Shown here: positions 8,002-16,788 of the stretch, piece after piece | Numbering within the stretch: the stretch's first letter is position 1 | Layout of the letters: each line of letters opens with the position of its first letter | Assembly (NCBI GenBank): GCA_030531435.1 | Contig: JAUNNN010000007.1 | Span: 1-61,990 of the forward strand | Length of the DNA: 61,990 nt | Direction of reading: 5' to 3' | Source of the DNA: Lachnospiraceae bacterium | GTDB lineage: Bacteria; Bacillota; Clostridia; Lachnospirales; Lachnospiraceae | Made by a program: the position numbers and the translations under genes | Notes under the pieces: generated by a model | Seen by the model: only the letters and a program-made list of their open reading frames with translations | Databases searched by the model: none | Told to the model about the DNA's origin: nothing

Positions 8002-9765
8002 TTATTTGTTTTCTTCTATATCAATTTTAATATGAACATCTTTAAGCTGCTTTTCATCAACTTCTGATGGTGCACCCATCATAACGTCCTGAGCAGTTTT
8101 ATTCATTGGGAATGGAATGATTTCTCTAATGCTTTCTTCTCCAGCAATAAGCATTACCATTCTATCTACACCTGGTGCAATACCTGCATGAGGTGGTGCT
8201 CCGTAACAGAATGCGTTATACATTGCAGGGAATTTAGCCTTAACATCTTCTTCGCCAAGACCTACAAGACTGAATGCCTTAACCATAATCTCTGGATTGT
8301 GGTTTCTAACAGCACCTGATGAAAGCTCAACACCGTTACATACTAGGTCGTACTGATATGCCATAATTTCAAGTGGATCTGTATTATTTAACGCATCCAT
8401 ACCACCCTGTGGCATTGAGAATGGGTTATGGCAGAATTCAAGTTCTCCTGATTCCTCACCGATTTCATACATTGGGAAATCAACAATCCAACAGAACTCA
8501 TAGCATTCTTTCTTCATATGAGCTTCACAGTTCTCGCCAAGGTATCTTCTAAGCACGCCTGCAGTCTTCTGAGCTGTAAGCTTTTGTCCAGCTGTAAGAC
8601 CTACAAAATCTCCTGGCTTAAGATTAAGCTTTGCAATAACATCTGCCTTGTTTTCCTGTAAGAATTTAGCGATACCGCCTACGATTTCACCATTCTCATC
8701 AAGCTTAAACCAATATGCCTTCTGTCCTGATGTTACTTCAACATCTGCACAAATCTTATCAATAACCTTACGTGTAGCTGTGAAATTATCTACTACAATT
8801 GCTTCAACTGTATTTCCTTCAAATGGTCCAAATCCACATCCAGCCAAAACATCTGTAGCATCTGTAAGAGTTAAATCAATACGAAGATCTGGCTTATCTG
8901 AACCATATTTCTCCATAGCATCTCTAAATGAAATACGAGCAAATGGAGCTGTTGAAGCTGTTTTATATTTACCATACTTTGCAAAAATTGGTGGAAGTAC
9001 ATCTTCTACTACTGCAAATACATCTTCCTGTGATGCAAATGCCATTTCCATATCAAGCTGATAGAATTCTCCTGGAGATCTATCTGCTCTTGCATCCTCA
9101 TCTCTGAAACAAGGTGCAATCTGGAAGTATCTATCAAATCCAGAAGTCATAAGAATCTGTTTAAACTGCTGTGGAGCCTGTGGAAGTGCATAGAACTTTC
9201 CAGGATGATTTCTTGATGGTACAAGGTAATCTCTTGCTCCTTCAGGAGATGAACATGTAAGAATAGGCGTTGTGATTTCAAGGAAATCATGTGCTGTCAT
9301 GCTACTTCTTAACTCTGCAACTATCTTACTTCTTAAAACAATCTTTGACTTAACTTCAGGATTTCTTAAATCAAGATATCTGTATTTAAGTCTTGTAGCC
9401 TCATCAGCTTCTTTTGATCTGTTAATCTCAAATGGAAGCTCATTGTAAATACACTTGCCAAGAACTTCAATTTTTGAAGGTACAACCTCAATATCTCCTG
9501 TTGGAAGATTTGGGTTCTTGCTTGATCTTTCTCTTACAACACCTGTGATTGAAAGAGTTGATTCGTTATTAATTCCAGCAAGAGAATCCATCATTTCTTC
9601 AGTTTCTACAACTGCCTGTGTTACTCCATAGAAATCACGGAGTACAAGGAATCCAAGATTCTTACTTACCTTTCTCATATTGTCGTACCAGCCGACAATA
9701 GTTACTTCCTGACCTACATTTTCAATACGTAGCTCATTACATGTGTGTGTTCTTGACTGTGTCAT
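8002..9765 (-). CDS. aspS: Aspartyl-tRNA synthetase
   Basis: Protein of 587 residues from the ATG at 9763-9765, chosen because AAGGTGG lies about 8 bases upstream and because family members begin near MTQSRTHTC. A frame start at 9795 would overlap leuA and lacks such a site. It is a bacterial-type class II enzyme: N-terminal anticodon-binding OB fold (VTIVGWYDNMRKVSKNLGF), motif 2 (APCFRDEDARADRSPGEFYQ), the bacterial GAD insertion and motif 3 (HAGIAPGVDRMVMLIAG). It charges tRNA-Asp. It sits 16 bases after leuA and 15 before ptb. Confidence 0.95.
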   Translation of the reverse strand: MTQSRTHTCNELRIENVGQEVTIVGWYDNMRKVSKNLGFLVLRDFYGVTQAVVETEEMMDSLAGINNESTLSITGVVRERSSKNPNLPTGDIEVVPSKIEVLGKCIYNELPFEINRSKEADEATRLKYRYLDLRNPEVKSKIVLRSKIVAELRSSMTAHDFLEITTPILTCSSPEGARDYLVPSRNHPGKFYALPQAPQQFKQILMTSGFDRYFQIAPCFRDEDARADRSPGEFYQLDMEMAFASQEDVFAVVEDVLPPIFAKYGKYKTASTAPFARISFRDAMEKYGSDKPDLRIDLTLTDATDVLAGCGFGPFEGNTVEAIVVDNFTATRKVIDKICADVEVTSGQKAYWFKLDENGEIVGGIAKFLQENKADVIAKLNLKPGDFVGLTAGQKLTAQKTAGVLRRYLGENCEAHMKKECYEFCWIVDFPMYEIGEESGELEFCHNPFSMPQGGMDALNNTDPLEIMAYQYDLVCNGVELSSGAVRNHNPEIMVKAFSLVGLGEEDVKAKFPAMYNAFCYGAPPHAGIAPGVDRMVMLIAGEESIREIIPFPMNKTAQDVMMGAPSEVDEKQLKDVHIKIDIEENK

Positions 9766-9781
9766 TTTATTATCCACCTTT

Positions 9782-11452
9782 TTATAATAATTCAAGTCTA
9801 TTTATTGCACTGAATATAGCTCTTATTGAAGCACGTGTGATATTTGAACTAATACCTACACCATATGTAACACGTCCATCATTAGCAGAAAGCAAATGGA
9901 TATATGCTGCTGCCTGTGCGTTTCCACCACTCTGAAGAGCATGTTCTTCGTAATCAAGTACTTTTACTTCTACATCAAGTTTCTGTCTGATACCACGTAC
10001 AACGGCATCGATAGGTCCATTACCAACAGATTCAACTGAATCTTCAACACCATTTAATGTGTATGTAAGTGTTATCTTTGTATCAAACTCTGAATCTGTA
10101 TCGCCTGACATATCATCAACTTTAAGTTTTCTGAAGTGAAGTGGCTCTTTTTTATCAATATAGTTTTCTTTGAATGAAGCCATAATCTGATCTGGAGATA
10201 CTTCACCCTGCTTTTCTGAAATAGCCTGAATAACGTTTGCAAATTCTTTATGCATTCCCTTTGGAAGCTTAAATCCAAAGTATGTATCCATAACAAATGC
10301 AACACCGCCCTTACCAGACTGAGAGTTAATACGAACAATTGGCTCATATTCTCTTCCGATGTCAGCTGGATCAATTGGAAGGTATGGAACTTGCCATATT
10401 TCAGAGTTACGCTCTCTCATTGCCTTAACACCCTTATTAATTGCATCCTGATGAGAACCTGAGAATGCAGTAAATACGAGCTTACCGGCATATGGGTGTC
10501 TAGGATGAATAGGTATCTTACAGCATCTTTCGTATACTTCAATTAATTCATTTACATTGCCAATTTCAAGGCCTGGGTAAATACCCTGTGAGAACATATT
10601 ATAGGCAATATTAAGAATATCAACATTACCTGTACGTTCTCCATTACCAAAAAGAGTACCTTCAACTCTGTCACAGCCAGCAAGCATAGCAAGCTCTGCT
10701 GTAGCAACACCCGTTCCACGGTCATTATGTGGATGAATACTTACGATAACTCTTTCTCTATCTTTAAAGTTTTTAATAGTCCATTCAATTCTATCAGCAA
10801 ATACGTTTGGTGTTGTCATTTCAACTGTTGATGGAAGGTTGATGATAACAGGATTTTCTTTTGTAGCTCCCCACTCATCCATTACAGCTTCGCATACTTC
10901 AAGCGCATATTCTGGCTCTGTTCCTGTATAACTTTCAGGTGAATACTCAAGACGGATATTTCCTGGGAAATTCTTCGCTCTTTCCTTTACCATCTTGGCT
11001 CCAGCAACACCGATAGCCTTTATTTCTTCCATATCCTTACCAAATACAACATCTCTCTGAAGAGTTGATGTTGAATTGTAAATATGAACAATTACATTCT
11101 TTATTCCTTCAATTGACTCAAATGTTCTGTCTATGAGTTCTTCTCTACACTGTGTAAGAACCTGAACCCAAACATCATCTGGAATCATTTTTCTATCAAC
11201 AAGCTGTCTTAAGAAATCATACTCAATCTGAGATGCTGCAGGAAATCCAATTTCAATTTCTTTAAATCCAAGCTTAATTAAAAGCTCAAAGAACTCCATT
11301 TTTTCTTCAACAATCATTGGATCAATAAGTGCCTGATTACCATCTCTTAAATCAACACTGACCCATGTAGGAGCTTTTGTTATCTCATTATTTGGCCATG
11401 TTCTTTCCTTAAAATCCATGACCGGATTTCTCATATATCTTTTATAATTCAT
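9782..11452 (-). CDS. leuA: 2-isopropylmalate synthase (long LeuA type)
   Basis: Protein of 556 residues. It condenses acetyl-CoA with 2-oxoisovalerate, the first committed step of leucine synthesis. N-terminal TIM barrel: WVSVDLRDGNQALIDPM near residue 33 carries the metal-binding Asp and the conserved Arg, and HPHNDRGTGVA and GTLFGNGERTGNVD complete the active site. A C-terminal LeuA dimer/regulatory domain (about 430-550) should bind leucine for feedback inhibition. The long form resembles the actinobacterial/fungal branch. No T-box leader is present; the 72-base gap to ptsH holds only a terminator. GGAAGGA precedes the ATG. Confidence 0.93.
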   Translation of the reverse strand: MNYKRYMRNPVMDFKERTWPNNEITKAPTWVSVDLRDGNQALIDPMIVEEKMEFFELLIKLGFKEIEIGFPAASQIEYDFLRQLVDRKMIPDDVWVQVLTQCREELIDRTFESIEGIKNVIVHIYNSTSTLQRDVVFGKDMEEIKAIGVAGAKMVKERAKNFPGNIRLEYSPESYTGTEPEYALEVCEAVMDEWGATKENPVIINLPSTVEMTTPNVFADRIEWTIKNFKDRERVIVSIHPHNDRGTGVATAELAMLAGCDRVEGTLFGNGERTGNVDILNIAYNMFSQGIYPGLEIGNVNELIEVYERCCKIPIHPRHPYAGKLVFTAFSGSHQDAINKGVKAMRERNSEIWQVPYLPIDPADIGREYEPIVRINSQSGKGGVAFVMDTYFGFKLPKGMHKEFANVIQAISEKQGEVSPDQIMASFKENYIDKKEPLHFRKLKVDDMSGDTDSEFDTKITLTYTLNGVEDSVESVGNGPIDAVVRGIRQKLDVEVKVLDYEEHALQSGGNAQAAAYIHLLSANDGRVTYGVGISSNITRASIRAIFSAINRLELL

Positions 11453-11480
11453 AATATTTTTTACATCCTTCCAACTATAA

Positions 11481-11512
11481 AAAAATTAGACTGACCTCAT
11501 GAGGTCAGTCTA
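11481..11512 (-). terminator. Terminator between ptsH and leuA
   Basis: A perfect 26-base palindrome (TAGACTGACCTCA and its complement, 11487-11512) is followed on the minus strand by A and T residues including a run of T. It begins 13 bases after the ptsH stop codon and its T-run ends only about 28 bases before the leuA start codon. It ends the ptsH transcript. Any leuA message arising upstream would have to read through it. Confidence 0.85.
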
Positions 11513-11524
11513 GACTAATCAAAT

Positions 11525-11788
11525 TTATTCGCCTAATCCGCTTTCTATTGCTTCTACTAAGGATGCTAGCGCTTCTACTTCATCCTCGCCGTCGCATGTA
11601 AGCTCAACCTCATCTCCACATTTAACGCAGGCTCCTAGGACGCTTAGCACACTCTTTGCATTAGCTGTGCTTTCTCTGCATGTAAATGTAATTAATGATT
11701 TAAACTGCATAGCCTCCTTACATAGGATACCTGCAGGACGAAGATGTAAACCTGTGGGATTTTTTATCAACACCGTCTGGCTTACCAT
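11525..11788 (-). CDS. ptsH: Phosphocarrier protein HPr
   Basis: Protein of 87 residues, standard HPr length. The phosphorylatable histidine is His15 in NPTGLHLRPAG, and the regulatory serine target of HPr kinase is Ser46 in NAKSVLSVLG. It carries phosphate from enzyme I to sugar permeases of the phosphotransferase system and, phosphorylated on Ser46, would act as CcpA corepressor in Firmicutes. The segment after Ser46 differs slightly from the usual KSIMGVM but keeps its pattern. It appears monocistronic, with its own promoter (11849-11877) and terminator (11481-11512). GGAGG precedes the ATG. Confidence 0.95.
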   Translation of the reverse strand: MVSQTVLIKNPTGLHLRPAGILCKEAMQFKSLITFTCRESTANAKSVLSVLGACVKCGDEVELTCDGEDEVEALASLVEAIESGLGE

Positions 11789-11810
11789 GACCTAAATCCT
11801 CCATCGTTTC

Positions 11811-11842
11811 AAAAAATCTATTTGTATTGCAACGCAATACAA
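11811..11842 (-). terminator. Hairpin plus T-run between glmM and ptsH
   Basis: A 9-bp perfect stem (TTGTATTGC / GCAATACAA, 11822-11842, 3-base loop) is followed on the minus strand by six T (11811-11816). It would terminate the long mbl-glmM transcript. The hairpin starts at the predicted +1 of the ptsH promoter, so it also forms the very 5' end of the ptsH message. Confidence 0.6.
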
Positions 11843-11848
11843 CAAACT

Positions 11849-11877
11849 ATTATAACCTAAACTTCTAAATATCTCAA
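11849..11877 (-). promoter_or_regulatory. Sigma-A-type promoter of ptsH
   Basis: Minus strand: TTGAGA (11872-11877), a 17-base spacer, TATAAT (11849-11854). The -35 box lies directly after the glmM stop codon. Predicted start of transcription is near 11842. This is the best consensus promoter in the window together with the one of ileS. Confidence 0.75.
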
Positions 11878-11879
11878 GA

Positions 11880-13229
11880 TTAGAGAACTACATTCTGGAT
11901 AAGCTCAGCAAGTTCTTTTGCCTTTTCGTTTATCTCATCCTGGTTCTCACCTTCAATCATAACTCGAACTAATGGTTCAGTTCCTGAAGGTCTTATTAAT
12001 ACTCTTCCTTTACCATCAAACTCTTTCTCAAGTTTTCCTATAGCATCAGCAACTTCCTTATAGTCCATGAAGCTTTCTTTCTTTTCTGTAGGAACCTTGG
12101 CATTTACAAGAGCCTGTGGAAGCACTTTCATTACCTTAGCAAGCTCTGAAAGCTGTTTTCCTGTGTTTTTTACAACCTCTAGCAGGTGAAGTGCTGATAG
12201 GAGACCATCACCTGTTGTATTTTCATCAAGGAGAATTATATGTCCGCTCTGTTCACCACCGAGATTTGCACCCATCTCTCTCATTCTTTCGAGAACATAT
12301 CTATCTCCAACTTTTGTCTTTTCTATATTGATACCCTTTTCATCACCCATTATGAAAAGGCCTAAATTACTCATTACTGTGGCAACGATTGTATCTTTTT
12401 TAAGCTTGCCCTGAGACTTCATATAGTTTCCGATAATGGCCATAATTTCATCGCCATTAACTTTCTTTCCGTTTTCATCAACAGCAAGAAGTCTGTCAGC
12501 ATCTCCATCAAATGCAAGACCTAGCGCAGCTTTTTCAGATACAACTCTTTCCATAAGCTCTTCCATGTGAGTTGATCCACAGTTTGCATTTATATTTGTG
12601 CCATCAGGATTATTGTGAATAGCTACAACATCTGCACCAAGCTTTTTTAATGTCTCATATGATGTGTAATGGCTTGCACCTTCTGCGCAGTCAATTACAA
12701 TCTTCATACCGCTTAAATCGAGCTTAACAGCATTCATCGCGTACTCAACGTACTCATCCCTAGCGTCATTTCTATATTCGATTTTTCCAATCTCTGTGCC
12801 AGTTGGCTTTGGAAGACTCTCGCAATTATTGCTTATAAGTTCTTCTATCTCATCCTCAACTGAATCAGGTAGCTTATAGCCTTCTCCACTAAAGAATTTT
12901 ATTCCATTAAACTCTACAGGATTATGAGATGCAGAAATAACTACGCCTGCATCAACCTTATATTTTCTTGTTAAATATGCAACTGCTGGTGTTGGAACAA
13001 CTCCAACATAAATTGCATCTGCACCAACTGAACAAATTCCTGCCATTAATGCATTTGCAAGCATATCTCCTGATATTCTTGTATCACATCCAACAATTAT
13101 AACAGGCTTGTGTGATGTGGATTTTGTTAAAACATATGCGCCTGCTGCGCCTAACTGCATTGCAAGAAGTGGTGTTAATTCTTTATTTGCTACACCTCTT
13201 ACTCCATCTGTACCAAATAGTCTGGCCAT
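11880..13229 (-). CDS. glmM: Phosphoglucosamine mutase
   Basis: Protein of 449 residues, typical length. It interconverts glucosamine-6-phosphate and glucosamine-1-phosphate for UDP-GlcNAc and peptidoglycan synthesis. The phosphoserine loop is [12 protein letters not shown] with Ser101, the metal site is FDGDADR, the substrate loop is GGEQSGHI, and the C-terminal phosphate loop is [12 protein letters not shown]. It is the last gene of the cdaA-cdaR-glmM arrangement conserved in Firmicutes, in which GlmM binds and inhibits CdaA. It lies 20 bases after cdaR. Confidence 0.96.
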   Translation of the reverse strand: MARLFGTDGVRGVANKELTPLLAMQLGAAGAYVLTKSTSHKPVIIVGCDTRISGDMLANALMAGICSVGADAIYVGVVPTPAVAYLTRKYKVDAGVVISASHNPVEFNGIKFFSGEGYKLPDSVEDEIEELISNNCESLPKPTGTEIGKIEYRNDARDEYVEYAMNAVKLDLSGMKIVIDCAEGASHYTSYETLKKLGADVVAIHNNPDGTNINANCGSTHMEELMERVVSEKAALGLAFDGDADRLLAVDENGKKVNGDEIMAIIGNYMKSQGKLKKDTIVATVMSNLGLFIMGDEKGINIEKTKVGDRYVLERMREMGANLGGEQSGHIILLDENTTGDGLLSALHLLEVVKNTGKQLSELAKVMKVLPQALVNAKVPTEKKESFMDYKEVADAIGKLEKEFDGKGRVLIRPSGTEPLVRVMIEGENQDEINEKAKELAELIQNVVL

Positions 13230-13249
13230 AACTCTATCCTTTCAAATTA

Positions 13250-14554
13250 CTATTCGTTCGATTCATCTTCAGTATCTGGTGCAATAACAACTTTTACTGT
13301 AGCATTTCCAAATACCTGTACACCTTCTGGAAGGACAACAGATAAATCTGCATTATTTACACCAACGTATAGCTTACCATCTTCGATTTCATCATCTGTA
13401 TCAGGTACCATTTCCTTGGCATCAATAGTAGCAATTGGAACCCACTCTGTAAGGCTTGCGAGATCATCTGCCAAACCTGATACTTCAACTTCCATTACTG
13501 CTGCATCATGAAGAACTTTCGCTGTATATCCTTCTGGAACATTTTCTACTGTAATATTTTCGTATGGAAGGAAGATGCTAACTGTATCATGTGCTTCCAC
13601 AACAGTAGTAACTATAACATCACCCTTATAATCATCGTCGGCAAGTCTGATACTAGCTGGCAAATATTTTCTGATATTTAATTCAACAGTGACATTTCCT
13701 GTTGCATCATCAATTATATTGTCCTTATCAGGAATTGTAATTGCGCTTAGATTATTAAATACATCACCAAGTCCTGCAACCACTACACTTGATGGCTCAC
13801 ATATTACAGTCCCAGTAGCTGAATATCCTTGTGCAGGAACACCAATATATGTTGCATTAATTGGAACTTCCTTTGTCTCAAGAATCTGAACCTCTGTAGT
13901 AATCTCTTCCTTTGAGATTTTAACCATATCATCTTCTATGAGTTCATAATCAGATCCCCACAGCTGTACCTTTGATGAGTTTGTAAATGTTTCATTCATT
14001 CCATCAAGGCTTACAGTAACTGTAGCTTCTGATACCTTTTCTATAACGGATTCAGGTCCCGATACCGTAACAACGTTTACATTTGGCTTAATATCACCTA
14101 CAACATATCCATCTGTAACATTTCCTACTGTATTAACTTTAACCTTTATCTGCTTATCTTTTCTGTCTTCAATCTCAACCTGTACATTTGTAGTTCTTGA
14201 GACAATTGACTCTATCTGATCAGAATATCTTATTGATTTAAGCTCGATAGGAACTGTATTCATAAATGAAAGCTGCTTTAAATCTGCTGTTGCCCTGATA
14301 TAATCTCTGGACATATTCTCTATTACAGATCTTTTTGCAGATACTACAACTGAAATTGTGTCTGAACCATCCACTATTTCATATGTCTTATTCTCACCAG
14401 TAACTGCATCTTCATTTATTACTTCAACCTGAATTCCTGTATATGAGCGACTTATTACAGGATCATCAACATTTACAATTACCATCCAAAGGAAAATAGA
14501 CGCAATTACAGAAGCTATTTTAAGGCCGATGTTATTTGTTAGCATTTTTCTCAT
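13250..14554 (-). CDS. cdaR: CdaR (YbbR-domain) regulator of the diadenylate cyclase
   Basis: Protein of 434 residues from the ATG at 14552-14554, which has AAGGAAGG about 8 bases upstream. A longer reading to 14620 lacks a site and would overlap cdaA more deeply. One N-terminal membrane helix (NIGLKIASVIASIFLWMVIV) is followed by an extracellular part of about four YbbR-type beta repeats, each with the pattern of a VxGP or VSG turn. CdaR modulates the membrane cyclase CdaA. It overlaps cdaA by 23 bases, so the two are probably translationally coupled. The C-terminus is acidic (EDESNE). It is unrelated to the sugar-diacid regulators also named CdaR. Confidence 0.9.
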   Translation of the reverse strand: MRKMLTNNIGLKIASVIASIFLWMVIVNVDDPVISRSYTGIQVEVINEDAVTGENKTYEIVDGSDTISVVVSAKRSVIENMSRDYIRATADLKQLSFMNTVPIELKSIRYSDQIESIVSRTTNVQVEIEDRKDKQIKVKVNTVGNVTDGYVVGDIKPNVNVVTVSGPESVIEKVSEATVTVSLDGMNETFTNSSKVQLWGSDYELIEDDMVKISKEEITTEVQILETKEVPINATYIGVPAQGYSATGTVICEPSSVVVAGLGDVFNNLSAITIPDKDNIIDDATGNVTVELNIRKYLPASIRLADDDYKGDVIVTTVVEAHDTVSIFLPYENITVENVPEGYTAKVLHDAAVMEVEVSGLADDLASLTEWVPIATIDAKEMVPDTDDEIEDGKLYVGVNNADLSVVLPEGVQVFGNATVKVVIAPDTEDESNE

Positions 14555-15425
14555 TCTTCGACCTTCCTTTCCAGAAGAGAATCTTGCTTTCCTCATATAC
14601 TTTATTCTGCATGAGTTCAAGCTTCTCTCTAAGTTCTTCTGAATTTAAGTTTCTATATAATTCTCCGCCTAATGCAACTGAAACTCTTCCTGTCTCTTCA
14701 GATACGACTACAGTAAGTGAATCTGTAACTTCAGAAATACCAACAGCAGCTCTATGACGAGTTCCAAGCTCCTTTGATAATTCTCTATTATCAGATAATG
14801 GCAGATAACATGTAGCTGCAACAATTCTATCTCCACGTACAACAACAGCTCCATCGTGAAGTGGAGTGTTATGTTCAAATATGTTAATTAAGAGCTGAGA
14901 TGAAACTACAGAATCAAGGTTGATACCTGTTCTTTCATACTCAATCAGTGAATCATTCTTTTCAATAACTATAAGAGCTCCTGTTTTTGCTCTTCCCATA
15001 ACAAATGAAGCATTTACAATGCCATCAATTGTTTCATCTGAGAAAAGTTCTCCTGCAATTTTCGTATTATCAAATTGGAAGAGATTAGAAAATACATTTT
15101 TTCTACCAAGAGATTCAAGAGCTTTTCTAAGTTCTGGCTGGAACACGACAATAAGAGCAGTTACTGCCACACTGAACAAGTTCTTTGTTATCCAAAGAAT
15201 AGTTGTCATGTTAAAAATAGCTGCCACAAGTACAAAACCAAGGATTACAAGTATACCCTTCATAAGAGCCCAGGCTTTAGTTGTCTTAATCCAAACTAAG
15301 AGATTATACAAAAGAACAGATATTATAATTATTTCTACAATATCTGTCCATAAAAGCTCTGGAACATGAATCCATGTCATGAATTTGCCATGAACCGATG
15401 TAATTTTTCCAAATAACTGACTCAT
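14532..15425 (-). CDS. cdaA: Membrane diadenylate cyclase CdaA
   Basis: Protein of 297 residues. Three N-terminal membrane helices (about 28-97) are followed by a DisA_N-type cyclase domain with the catalytic DGA motif at residues 191-193 (PLHDGAVVVRG) and RHR at 223-225 (GTRHRAAVG). It makes the essential second messenger cyclic di-AMP from two ATP and controls potassium and osmotic balance and wall integrity. It lies 10 bases after an unknown membrane-protein gene and overlaps cdaR. Confidence 0.96.
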   Translation of the reverse strand: MSQLFGKITSVHGKFMTWIHVPELLWTDIVEIIIISVLLYNLLVWIKTTKAWALMKGILVILGFVLVAAIFNMTTILWITKNLFSVAVTALIVVFQPELRKALESLGRKNVFSNLFQFDNTKIAGELFSDETIDGIVNASFVMGRAKTGALIVIEKNDSLIEYERTGINLDSVVSSQLLINIFEHNTPLHDGAVVVRGDRIVAATCYLPLSDNRELSKELGTRHRAAVGISEVTDSLTVVVSEETGRVSVALGGELYRNLNSEELREKLELMQNKVYEESKILFWKGRSKNEKNANK

Positions 15426-15435
15426 AAATTACCTT

Positions 15436-16377
15436 TTATCTTTCAGGTCTCCTTACTGGTCTTCTTTTAACCTCCGGAGCCTGTTTTCTAACAGAAAGCC
15501 TTGGAATAGCTTTTACGTAATAATAATATTCTTCATCTTCAAACTCTACGTATTCAGCCTGACTATAATCTACGTTATGAACAAATAGCTGAATAGCAAA
15601 TGCCAATAGTGCAGATATAAGCATTGAAACAATAGCTCCAACTATACTCACATCAGCATCCATAGCACTTGAACCAATTATTACAACAATCAGTCCAAGA
15701 ATTGAACTTACTGCAAGTCCTATATACCATGAATAATCAAAAGATATTCTTTTTATAACATTCATTAGTACTGTTATTACTGCTAATGTAACAACCATAA
15801 CTATCATTGTATCGTTATTTATTACATTATCTATTATTACCTTGAATCCAGATAAAGCATTGTCTGCTGAAAATGAAGCATTAAACTTTTCTGAATTTTC
15901 TCCAATATAATCAACCATGTAATAAACAACTGTACCGCATGACACTGACACAAACGAAAGCGGGCCGCATAAAAAACCAGCAATTAATGCCATCAGATAT
16001 GGCAGTTTAATAATAAACATAAGTGGTGTAAGCATTACAACGACTGCATCCTTTGGAGAAAATCTGAAATACAGTACAAACATGACTGCAAACACTAAAC
16101 CAACAATAGCTGCTACCTGCAATGATAAGCTGTATAAATGTCCTAAAATAAATAACGCAGCAATGATTACTGATACATTTACTGGTAAAAAGGCTGCTAT
16201 TAAAGCTACCGCAAAAACAATAACAATGTTTGTAAGTTTATCCATAAACCCAAGTTTTCCATTTATGAGTAAAATGCTCACAAACATAAGAATAAACTTA
16301 AGAATAGGTGTTATTATTCTTTCAAATCTGGCATATACTTCGAGAATACTGTCTCTTAATTCTGAAATAGTTTCCAT
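15436..16377 (-). CDS. Polytopic membrane protein of unknown function
   Basis: Protein of 313 residues with about eight hydrophobic segments between residues 22 and 265 and a soluble arginine-rich C-terminal tail (about 266-313, ending in RRPVRRPER). No motif of a known transporter, enzyme or secretion component was recognised. It lies 10 bases upstream of cdaA and 18 downstream of another unknown membrane-protein gene, in the long mbl-glmM operon, so a role tied to envelope or c-di-AMP homeostasis is conceivable (inference). Start ATG chosen as given; no competing upstream start is needed. Confidence 0.7.
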   Translation of the reverse strand: METISELRDSILEVYARFERIITPILKFILMFVSILLINGKLGFMDKLTNIVIVFAVALIAAFLPVNVSVIIAALFILGHLYSLSLQVAAIVGLVFAVMFVLYFRFSPKDAVVVMLTPLMFIIKLPYLMALIAGFLCGPLSFVSVSCGTVVYYMVDYIGENSEKFNASFSADNALSGFKVIIDNVINNDTMIVMVVTLAVITVLMNVIKRISFDYSWYIGLAVSSILGLIVVIIGSSAMDADVSIVGAIVSMLISALLAFAIQLFVHNVDYSQAEYVEFEDEEYYYYVKAIPRLSVRKQAPEVKRRPVRRPER

Positions 16378-16395
16378 TACAAAATCCTCTATATT

Positions 16396-16779
16396 TTAAT
16401 TATAATATGAATACAAATTTTTAAGAGCATTCTGATACAGTTTGACGTTCTTTTTAGCCTTACCATATCTGTATGCTGCAACGAAATATGAAATAACTAC
16501 ATATATTGCTATAAAAATAATATATTTTGATAAAACACCCTGGAAGAATGAAACAATATCCATCTTGTAAAATTCAACCATAAATGTCTCAAGGTCATAT
16601 AAAACATACATCAAGAAAATAATAGCAAATCCTATAGTTCCATATATTGCCCCTTTTAAGACTTCCATGCTTATATAGTCGCCTCTAAAGTAGCTATTTA
16701 CCTTAAGATCTCCTAATTCTTCCTGCTGCTCATATGCCGCAATATGTGTCATTAAAATTGTCTTTTCACCATCTGGCAT
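16396..16779 (-). CDS. Small membrane protein of unknown function
   Basis: Protein of 127 residues. A polar N-terminus (about 1-38) is followed by two clear hydrophobic segments (about 42-63 and 83-103) and a basic, tyrosine- and lysine-rich tail. No family was recognised. It is 9 bases after comF and 18 before the larger unknown membrane protein, so the two may form a pair. Hydrophobicity, reading-frame integrity and tight spacing support a real gene. Confidence 0.65.
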   Translation of the reverse strand: MPDGEKTILMTHIAAYEQQEELGDLKVNSYFRGDYISMEVLKGAIYGTIGFAIIFLMYVLYDLETFMVEFYKMDIVSFFQGVLSKYIIFIAIYVVISYFVAAYRYGKAKKNVKLYQNALKNLYSYYN

Positions 16780-16788
16780 TTTTCTTAC

